From the NCBI RefSeq assembly GCF_034344865.1, contig NZ_CP133774.1, forward strand, positions 4,402,001 through 4,466,000: a stretch of 64,000 nt of DNA, written 5' to 3'. A model generated the notes under the pieces. It worked only from the letters and a program-made list of their open reading frames with translations, made no database searches and was not told the DNA's origin. The position numbers and the translations under genes were made by a program. Below are positions 54,903 through 62,060 of the stretch, piece by piece (within the stretch, counting starts at the first letter, position 1; every line of letters begins with the position of its first letter). Source of the DNA: Pseudomonas sp. 10S4 (GTDB lineage Bacteria > Pseudomonadota > Gammaproteobacteria > Pseudomonadales > Pseudomonadaceae).

Positions 54903-55649
54903 TTAACTCGCTCCGTGGCCGCTGAATACTTTGAAGGGGGTTTTCAACAGGATCTTCAGATCAAGCAACAGGCTCTGCTCGGCGATATAGCTGAGGTCCA
55001 ACTCAACGCGCTGGTCGAAGTCGATATTGCTGCGCCCGGAGATCTGCCACAGGCCGGTCATGCCGGGGTAGATGCTCAGGCGTGCAAGGTGGTTGTCCTT
55101 GTAGCGATACGCGCTGAACGAGGTCGGCCGAGGGCCCACCAGGCGCATGTCACCGGTAAACACATTGATCAGGTTAGGCAGCTCGTCGAGGCTGCTGCGC
55201 CGCAAGAACCCACCGATCCGGGTGACGCGCGGATCTTTGTCGATCTTGAAATCGATGGCGTCGGCACCGTGCTTGTTCAGGTGACGCAGGGACTCCTTGA
55301 GCTCCTCGGCGTTGGCCACCATGGTGCGAAACTTGTACATGCCGAACGAGCGGCCGCGATAGCCGGTGCGTTTCTGCACGAACATGACCGGGCCAGGGCT
55401 GCTGAACTTGATCGCCAGGGCCAGACCGAGCAGCAGCGGCGAAATCAACACCAGGATCATCAGTGCACCGAAGCAGGCGACGACCCGATTGGTGCGCGAC
55501 AACGTCCAGGGCCGGCCACCGTCACGACCGGTCATCCAGCCGCAACCTTGCATGTGAATAGCGGCGTCCATGCGGATTCGGTGCTCAGGGTCCAGGCGCT
55601 TGTCACGGCGCAGTTGCGGAAGGGGCACACCTTTTTCATGTCCAGTCAT
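54903..55649 (-). CDS. Undecaprenyl-phosphate sugar phosphotransferase (initiating transferase)
   Basis: 248 residues. One membrane helix (ACFGALMILVLISPLLLGLA, about 58-78) and the catalytic C-terminal domain of the WbaP/PssY/WcaJ family: GPVMFVQKRTGYRGRSFGMY, KFRTM, DELPNLINVFTGDMRLVGPR and the GMTGLWQISGRS loop. Lacks the four N-terminal helices of the long members, like PglC-type monotopic enzymes. Places the first sugar-1-phosphate on undecaprenyl phosphate. Confidence 0.88.
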   Translation of the reverse strand: MTGHEKGVPLPQLRRDKRLDPEHRIRMDAAIHMQGCGWMTGRDGGRPWTLSRTNRVVACFGALMILVLISPLLLGLALAIKFSSPGPVMFVQKRTGYRGRSFGMYKFRTMVANAEELKESLRHLNKHGADAIDFKIDKDPRVTRIGGFLRRSSLDELPNLINVFTGDMRLVGPRPTSFSAYRYKDNHLARLSIYPGMTGLWQISGRSNIDFDQRVELDLSYIAEQSLLLDLKILLKTPFKVFSGHGAS

Positions 55650-55666
55650 AGATCCTCCGCTGAAAT

Positions 55667-56713
55667 TCAGCCCTGTAGCTCAGCCGCAAGCGGCATGTGG
55701 GCGTGCAGTGGGTAGTAATCGCGGAACCAGGCGATGAAGCGGCCAAGGCCTTCGTCAAGTTCGACGCGTGGATGGAAACCGGTGTCGTCTTCCAGCTCAT
55801 GGACATCGGCGCAGGTGTTGAGCACATCGCCCGGTTGCAGGGGCAGCAGCTCGACATTGGCTTTGCGGCCCAGGTGCTTTTCCATCAGGGCCAGATAGTC
55901 CTTGAGTTCAACCGGGTGTTCGCCACCGATGTTGTAGATCCGCCAGGGCGCCATGCTGCTGGATGCGTCCGGGGATTCGCGGTTCCAGTCGGGGCTCGTG
56001 TGCGGTGGGTGCTCGATCAGCCTTGCGATGCTTTCAATGATGTCGTCGATGTAGGTGAAGTCGCGCTGGTGCTGGCCGTAGTTGAACAGCTTCAACGGGC
56101 TGCCCTCGACAATCGCCTTGGCAAAACGGATTGGCGACATGTCCGGCCGGCCCCAAGGCCCGTAGACCGTGAAGAACCGCAGGCCGGTGCTGGGAATGCC
56201 GAACAGGTGGCTGTAACTGTGGGCCATCAGCTCATTGGCTTTTTTGGTGGCCGCGTACAACGACAGCGGGTGATTGACGCCGTCATGGGTCGAGTAGGGC
56301 GTGTGTTGATTGGCGCCATACACCGAACTGGACGAGGCGTAGATCAGGTGCTTCACCGGATGGTGCCGGCAGCTTTCGAGAATATTCAGGAAACCGCCGA
56401 GGTTGCTGTCCAGATACGCCTTTGGGTTATCCAGCGAGTAGCGCACTCCGGCTTGGGCGGCCAGGTGAATCACCACTTCCGGTTGCTCACGGGCAAACAA
56501 TGCATCAATGGCCGAAGCATCGGCCAGGTCAATTCTGGCGAGGTGGAAACTGCCGACTTGCTCCTGTACCCACCGCACGCGATCGTGCTTGAGTTGCGGG
56601 TCGTAGTAGTCGTTGAAGTTGTCCAGCCCGCAAACCCGGTGCCCGTCGCGCAACAACCGCAACACACAATGGGCACCAATAAAACCTGCTGCTCCCGTCA
56701 CCAGAATCTTCAT
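55667..56713 (-). CDS. NAD-dependent epimerase, probable UDP-glucuronate 4-epimerase
   Basis: 348 residues, extended SDR. Rossmann TGAAGFIGAHCVLRLL (6-21); DNFNDYYDPQLKHDRV is characteristic of UDP-glucuronate 4-epimerases. Catalytic triad Ser in YASSSSVYG and YxxxK in YAATKKAN. With the UDP-glucose dehydrogenase overlapping by 4 bases upstream, it would convert UDP-glucuronate to UDP-galacturonate. The substrate is inferred from this linkage. Confidence 0.83.
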   Translation of the reverse strand: MKILVTGAAGFIGAHCVLRLLRDGHRVCGLDNFNDYYDPQLKHDRVRWVQEQVGSFHLARIDLADASAIDALFAREQPEVVIHLAAQAGVRYSLDNPKAYLDSNLGGFLNILESCRHHPVKHLIYASSSSVYGANQHTPYSTHDGVNHPLSLYAATKKANELMAHSYSHLFGIPSTGLRFFTVYGPWGRPDMSPIRFAKAIVEGSPLKLFNYGQHQRDFTYIDDIIESIARLIEHPPHTSPDWNRESPDASSSMAPWRIYNIGGEHPVELKDYLALMEKHLGRKANVELLPLQPGDVLNTCADVHELEDDTGFHPRVELDEGLGRFIAWFRDYYPLHAHMPLAAELQG

Positions 56714-58062
56714 GGGTGCAGCACCTCGGGAACGATGTGCCGAATCCCGATGCCGCTGTAGTGCAATCCGGCGGCTGCCACCTGTTCAGGGTTGTAGAGG
56801 TTGCGACCGTCGATGATGACCTTGGAGCGCAATTTGCTCACCAGCAAGTCGAAGTCCACTACACGGAAATTCTTCCATTCGGTGCAGATCACCAGCGCAT
56901 CGGCGTCTTCCAGGGTGTCGTCGCGGGTGGCGCACAGGTGCAGGTCGCTGCGGTAGCCGTAGATGCGTCGGCATTCGGACATGGCTTCCGGGTCGTAGGC
57001 CTGAACACTCGCGCCCTCTGCCCACAGCGCATCCATCAGATACCGGCTAGGCGCTTCGCGCATGTCATCGGTGTTGGGCTTGAAGGCCAGGCCCCAGACG
57101 GCGATGGATTTGCCGGCCAGTCCCTGGGGGAATTGCGCTTTCAGTTTGCTGAACAGAATGTGCCGCTGGGTATCGTTGACCTCGGTGACGCTGCGCAGCA
57201 GGCGTAGCGGCATGCCGTTGTGTTCGGCGGTGTGCAGCAGGGCGCGCAGGTCCTTGGGGAAGCACGAACCGCCGAAGCCGCAGCCGGGGTAGATGAAGTG
57301 GTAACCGATGCGTGGGTCCGAGCCGATGCCTTTGCGCACCGCTTCGATGTCGGCGCCCAGCAGTTCGGTGAGGTTGGCCAGTTCGTTCATGAAACTGATG
57401 CGGGTGGCGAGCATCGCGTTGGCCGCGTACTTGGTCAGTTCGGCGCTGCGGTTGTCCATGAACATGAGCTTTTCATGGTTGCGGCAAAAGGGTGCGTAGA
57501 GTTCGGTCAACTGGGCGCGGGCTTCGTCGTCATTGGTGCCGACGATGATCCGGTCCGGGCGCATGCAGTCGGCCAGGGCGCTGCCTTCCTTGAGAAACTC
57601 CGGGTTGGACACCACCCGTACGCTCAGGGCGCCTTTGCCCCGGCGTTGCAGTTCTTCACGGGCGGTGGCGGCGACCTTGTCCGCCGTGCCCACCGGCACG
57701 GTGGACTTGATGATCAGGGTGCGATCGGCCTCCATGAAGCAGGCGATCTGCCGGGCCACATTCAACACATGGCTGAGGTCGGCGGAACCGTCTTCATCGG
57801 CCGGTGTACCGACCGCGATGAAGATCAACTCGGCATGTTCCACCGCATCGCTGGCCTGGGTGGTGAACAGTAATCGGCCAGCCTTGATGTTTTCTTCCAG
57901 CGTGCTGGACAGTCCTGGTTCGCTGATCGGCGGGACTGCTTGTTGCAGCTGCTTGATCTTGTTCGGATCAATATCGACGCACAAGACGCGATGTCCGACA
58001 TCGGCCAGTGCCGCTGCTTGTATCAGGCCGACATAGCCCGTACCAAATACGCTCACGTCCAT
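56710..58062 (-). CDS. ugd: UDP-glucose 6-dehydrogenase
   Basis: 450 residues. N-terminal Rossmann GTGYVGLIQAAALADVGHRV (8-27), FIAVGTPADEDGSADLS, KSTVPVGTAD and NPEFLKEGSA. The catalytic Cys is in GCGFGGSCFPKDL (about 255-267), and the C-terminal domain has GLAFKPNTDDMREAPS. Two NAD-dependent oxidations of UDP-glucose to UDP-glucuronate, the acidic sugar donor. First gene of the seventeen-gene EPS locus; the promoter must lie in the 389-bp region upstream. Confidence 0.92.
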   Translation of the reverse strand: MDVSVFGTGYVGLIQAAALADVGHRVLCVDIDPNKIKQLQQAVPPISEPGLSSTLEENIKAGRLLFTTQASDAVEHAELIFIAVGTPADEDGSADLSHVLNVARQIACFMEADRTLIIKSTVPVGTADKVAATAREELQRRGKGALSVRVVSNPEFLKEGSALADCMRPDRIIVGTNDDEARAQLTELYAPFCRNHEKLMFMDNRSAELTKYAANAMLATRISFMNELANLTELLGADIEAVRKGIGSDPRIGYHFIYPGCGFGGSCFPKDLRALLHTAEHNGMPLRLLRSVTEVNDTQRHILFSKLKAQFPQGLAGKSIAVWGLAFKPNTDDMREAPSRYLMDALWAEGASVQAYDPEAMSECRRIYGYRSDLHLCATRDDTLEDADALVICTEWKNFRVVDFDLLVSKLRSKVIIDGRNLYNPEQVAAAGLHYSGIGIRHIVPEVLHP

Positions 58063-58451
58063 ATTGGCGTGCCTCGTAAGACGGTGGAGAAATCTGAAAT
58101 GAGACTGTCAAAAGGGGTATAGCCCAGCCTAGGCAAACCATGTCAGCAAAATGACATGTTGCTTTGCTATAACACCCCCATTTTTGGGGGCGATTGGCCA
58201 TCAAGTGCTTGCTGTTACTGGATTTGCCGCGGTTTTGACGCGTTTTTCACATTTGGAAGAAAGCGATAAACGGTCGAGAGCCCTTAATTACAAGGGCTGT
58301 AGCGCCTTGAGTGTGTCAGATTTGAGTCAACAATTTTTTGACGCTTTGGTGAAAAGTCCGGCATTTCTTGCGGTTTGATGGCTCGGTGCTAGTGTCAAAA
58401 AATGGCCGACAAACTATTGGCCAAAAGCCCTCGGCGAGCACCGGAAAGACA
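58063..58451. other. Divergent promoter region of the EPS locus, 389 bp
   Basis: AT-richer than its surroundings. Contains the CATGTCA inverted repeat (58139-58158), a hairpin CCCCCA-TTTT-TGGGGG (58175-58190) and a hairpin AGCCCTT-AATTAC-AAGGGCT (58279-58298). No open frame with coding character, no REP, and no convincing AlgU, sigma-54 or JUMPstart motif. Confidence 0.6.
58139..58158. promoter_or_regulatory. Inverted repeat CATGTCA-N6-TGACATG upstream of the EPS locus
   Basis: Perfect 7-bp arms around GCAAAA, 77 bp before the ugd start on the minus strand and about 294 bp before the divergent sulfatase-type gene. Symmetry and position suggest an operator for a dimeric regulator. The regulator is unknown. 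Confidence 0.5.
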
Positions 58452-60148
58452 ATGATTCGATATCTCAAAGAGCTGCTGTTAGTTCTCTATTTACTCAAGA
58501 ATTACGACTATTACCTGGAACGCCTGGGCGCCATGGGTATTGGCGTTGCGGTATTGCTGTTCGGGGCGATGTTTATCGTGCTGACGGTGGCGTTGTTCAT
58601 GACCGCTTACATCCGCCAAACGCTCATTAGACATCTATTCGCTTTAACGCTGTTTGTGTCGGCGGTGTTCTTTGACGTCTATACGCGGGTGACCGCCGAT
58701 TACCTGACTTACAGCAGCTTTGTGTCACTGGTTTATTCCGGCGGTTTCATTCAGGAAGCGGCGTACCAGTATCGTGCTCCGCTGATCAGTGGCCTGGTCA
58801 GTGGGTTGCTGCTGCTGTTTGGCATCGGGCTCAAGCCGCGTCGGCGATTGCCGTTGCCGGGTGCGCTGTTGGTGGCGGCGCCAGTGCTGGGCGTATTGCT
58901 GCTTAGCGCGGTGCTGTTCGTGCGGGCCGGCGAGGGCGCCCGCGGTCTGCCGATCATGTACACGCCGCTGGCCTACCTGAACCTGTTTGCCTATGAAGCG
59001 CTGCACAACAGCGTCGGCCCGCGTGAGCCGGTGAAACTGGCGCGGGTTGATCAACCGGTGAATCACGACATCGTACTGATCATCGACGAGAGCATTTCCG
59101 GCAACTACCTGGACATCAACGCGCCGTTTGGCGTGCACAGCAATCTCAAGGAGGCTCATCCGGGCGTCGACATCTTCAATTATGGCTACGCCGCCTCCAT
59201 CGCCAATTGCAGCGCCGACACCAACGTGACCCTGCGTTACGGCGGCACCCGCGCCGACTACGTGCGCATCAACACCACGTTGCCGTCGATCTGGCAGTAC
59301 GCCAAGAAAGCCGGGTTGCGCACGGTCTACATCGACGCCCAGCGCACTGGCGGCAACCTGCAGAACCTGATGAACGACACCGAGAAAAAGGACATCGACG
59401 AGTTTGTGCAGTTCGACCAGACCAGCGTGCGCGACCGCGACATGGCGGCGGCCGCCAAGCTGATCGAACTGCTCAACGATGACACGCCGGAGCTGGTGGT
59501 GATCAATAAGGTCGGCGCTCATTTCCCGGTGCACGACAAATACCCGGACGCCTTCATGACCTACCGGCCGACTTTGCCCCGTGGGCAGTTTGTCGAAGTG
59601 GCGGACACGGGCAAGCGGGATGGTTTCAACGGTCAGCCCGATGACTGGGTGCTCTACCGCAACGCCTACAAGAACACCTTGCTGTGGAATGTCGGGGAGT
59701 TTTTTCACGGGTGTTCGCCCAGGCGGATTTGAGCCATGCGCTGCTGATCTACACATCGGACCATGGGCAGGATCTGCATGAACGCGGCAATCCGGGACTC
59801 AACACACACTGCGGCGGTGACCCGGTGGAGGAGGAAGGGCTGGTGCCATTGGTGGTGATTCAGGGCAGTAGTTTGAAGACGCTGGACTGGTCGGCGCAAC
59901 TGGCCGGTAACAAGGATCGCTCCAGTCACTACAACATCTTCCCGACGCTGTTGCAGTTGATGGGGTATGACCTAGCGGGGGTGGAGGCGGTGTATGGCAA
60001 GCCGTTGAGTGTGCCGACTGCGGATGACTTCACTTTTAACTATCGGTTCAATGCGCGGTTGGGGGCCAAGCCTGCGTGGAAGCATATTGATTTGAAGACG
60101 GTCGTTACGCCGGGTGAGCCGGCAACGAGCGTGGTGGTGGGGCAGTAG
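58452..60148 (+). pseudogene. Membrane sulfatase / phosphoethanolamine-transferase-type protein, frameshifted
   Basis: ATG 58452 with GGAAAG upstream. About five N-terminal membrane helices (to about residue 165), then an alkaline-phosphatase-like domain: metal Asp-Glu in IVLIIDESISGNYL, likely nucleophile Thr in NCSADTNVTLRYGG, NKVGAHFPVHDKYP. One missing C near 59708 (after GEFFH) breaks the frame. The corrected frame gives RVFAQADLSHALLIYTSDHG and HCGGDP to 60148. Corrected length 565 residues. Would transfer phosphoethanolamine or phosphoglycerol to an envelope glycan. Divergent from the EPS locus. Confidence 0.78.
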
Positions 60149-60168
60149 GTTTTGTATTGCCTGGCCTC

Positions 60169-60240
60169 ATCGCGAGCAGGCTCGCTCCCACATTGGATCT
60201 GTGGCGTTCACAATTCCCCTGTGGGAGCGAGCCTCGCGAA
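60169..60240. repeat. REP pair (GTGGGAGCGAGC family, outward orientation)
   Basis: ATCGCGAGCAGGCTCGCTCC..CAC then GTGGGAGCGAGCCTCGCGAA (second unit shortened). Same outward orientation as 38991-39070. It fills the gap between the convergent sulfatase-type and propeller genes. Confidence 0.85.
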
Positions 60241-60266
60241 GAAAGGTAACGCGCTGGTCAAGCCGT

Positions 60267-61207
60267 TCAACCCAACGCAATCACCCAAACCGCATTCCCG
60301 GATGAGTCGCAGAGATACAGGCGCTTGCCGTCGGCACTGAACACCGGGCTCTGCGGATACTGACCGGCATGAAAACGGCTGACGACCTGCCAGGAGTCGG
60401 TGTCGATAAGCGAAATGCTTCTTTCCCCGGTACTGCAACAGCATGCCATGCCACCGTCCGGGCTCAGGATTAAACCATGGGGCAGTGCCGGGGCCGGCAA
60501 CAGATCCACCACGTCGTAATTCGACAGATCAATCTTCGCGATGATGCCTTCGGTTGTGCGGTAGGGCACATACCCGTAGCCCCCGTGCGGTCGAGGGCAA
60601 ATTCTTCGAATGGATCGGGCAACGAGAGGACAGTGGTGATATTGCCGGTTTCTGTATTCATCACCTTCAGTTCATGGTGAAGATAGTCGCAAACGAACAA
60701 GCGAGCGTCATGACCCAGAACGGAGGCGCTGATAAAAGGCCCGGTGTCGATACGATCGAGCAGTCTGTCGGTGACGGTATCGATCACACAGATCTGGCCG
60801 TGGCTGCGGCTGTTGGCGTTGATGTAAACACGCTCACCCTCGGCATCGACGGCTATCGCATAACCCTCACTGGCAGGGATTTCGCCAACTATCTTGCGTG
60901 TCGGAATATCCACGACCACCACCAGCGGTTTGCCCAGCCCGGTCACATAGGCCCGAGTGCCCGTGCGATCAAGGGCGACGGCCAGCGGTTGAATCGGCAG
61001 CGCAATGACGGCGCTCACGCGAATGGCCGCGGTGTCGATCAGCGACAGCGTGCTGTCCTGGGTGTTGCAGACGCAGGCTACTGAATCCTGAACGGCCAGT
61101 GCCAGGCTGTTCGGCTCATGACCGACCTCAATCACACCGATGACTATCGGCTTGTTCAAGAGCTTGCCAGCGGTTTGCGCTTCGGGACTGTATATCGCGG
61201 TTTTCAT
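60267..61207 (-). pseudogene. YVTN/NHL-type beta-propeller protein, frameshifted
   Basis: From ATG 61207 (MKTAIYSPEAQTAGKLLNKP). Repeated propeller blades are visible: SLALAVQDSVACVCNTQDST, PLAVALDRTGTRAYVTG, AIAVDAEGERVYINANSRSH, FALDRTGA, LILSPDGGMACCCS and PVFSADGKRLYLCD. One G is missing in the C/G run at 60580-60584, so the first frame ends at 60470 and the last blades lie in another frame to 60267. Corrected length 313 residues. No signal peptide seen, unlike YncE, so possibly cytoplasmic. Function unknown. Confidence 0.75.
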
Positions 61208-61390
61208 ATTTGAGCACCTGTCCAGCCCAACGCCGGGCGTAGTGCGTTTTCCAACTTCGCAATCAAACGCTCCTTGTGACTTCATTAGATACCCGCGTCT
61301 TATTGACCGCTACTGTAAGAACTAACAGGTAGTCTATGGGCGCAAGCGCGTCCGCTATCCTTGCACCACGCTTATCAATCAGGTCTGCCC

Positions 61391-62059
61391 ATGCTGTCTG
61401 TTCACGGAGTTTTCAAAAGCTACGCCACCCCGCAAGGTCCGCTGCCAGTGCTGCAAGGTGTCGACCTTGAGTTGAAACCCGGCAGCAGCCTGGCGCTGAT
61501 GGGCGAGTCCGGCAGTGGCAAAAGCACCTTGCTGCACTTGATCGCCGGGCTGGACAAGGTTGATGGCGGCAGTATCACCAGCGGCGAACATCGACTCGAC
61601 CAGATGAACGAAGCGCAACTGGCGAACTGGCGGCGCACGGAAATCGGCTTGGTGTTCCAACAGTTCAACCTGATCGGCAGCTTGCGGGTGGAGGACAATC
61701 TGGCGTTCCAGGCACGCCTGGCCGGGCGCCACGATCCGCGTTGGCAGGCGCATTTGGTGCAGCGATTGGGCTTGGGCGATTTGCTGCGACGCTATCCGGA
61801 GCAGTTGTCCGGTGGGCAACAGCAACGTGTGGCGCTGGGCCGAGCCCTGGCTTCGCAACCGAAGCTGCTGCTGGCCGACGAGCCCACCGGCAGCCTCGAT
61901 GAAGCCACCAGCGACGAGGTGTTGAAGTTGTTGCTGGAACTGCTCGACGACAGCCCGACGACCTTATTGATGGTCACCCACAGTCCACGGGTTGCCGCGC
62001 GATTGGCGCAGAAAGTGGTGTTGCACCATGGTCGTCTGGCTGACGCGGGCGCGCATTGA
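61391..62059 (+). CDS. ABC transporter ATP-binding protein (LolD/MacB type)
   Basis: 222 residues from ATG 61391. Walker A GESGSGKST (about 40-48), IGLVFQQFNLIGSL Q-loop, signature LSGGQQQRVALGRAL, Walker B LLLADEPTGSLD, H-loop MVTHSPRVA. The FQQFNL and DEPTGSLD forms are those of the LolD/FtsE/MacB (type VII) ATPases. Partner is the FtsX-like permease immediately downstream. Confidence 0.88.
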   Translation: MLSVHGVFKSYATPQGPLPVLQGVDLELKPGSSLALMGESGSGKSTLLHLIAGLDKVDGGSITSGEHRLDQMNEAQLANWRRTEIGLVFQQFNLIGSLRVEDNLAFQARLAGRHDPRWQAHLVQRLGLGDLLRRYPEQLSGGQQQRVALGRALASQPKLLLADEPTGSLDEATSDEVLKLLLELLDDSPTTLLMVTHSPRVAARLAQKVVLHHGRLADAGAH

Positions 62060-62060
62060 C

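Noticed and set aside
39109..58062. Assignment of the polysaccharide locus to alginate, Psl or Pel
   Set aside because: No alg, psl or pel signature genes; the Wzx/Wzy set with Ugd and the epimerase does not match those systems.
58175..58190. CCCCCA-TTTT-TGGGGG as a terminator
   Set aside because: No gene ends there and no T-run follows on either strand; it lies in a divergent promoter region.
230..60240. REP arrays considered as a CRISPR array
   Set aside because: Units are inverted palindromic pairs scattered in single gaps, not direct repeats with uniform spacers.
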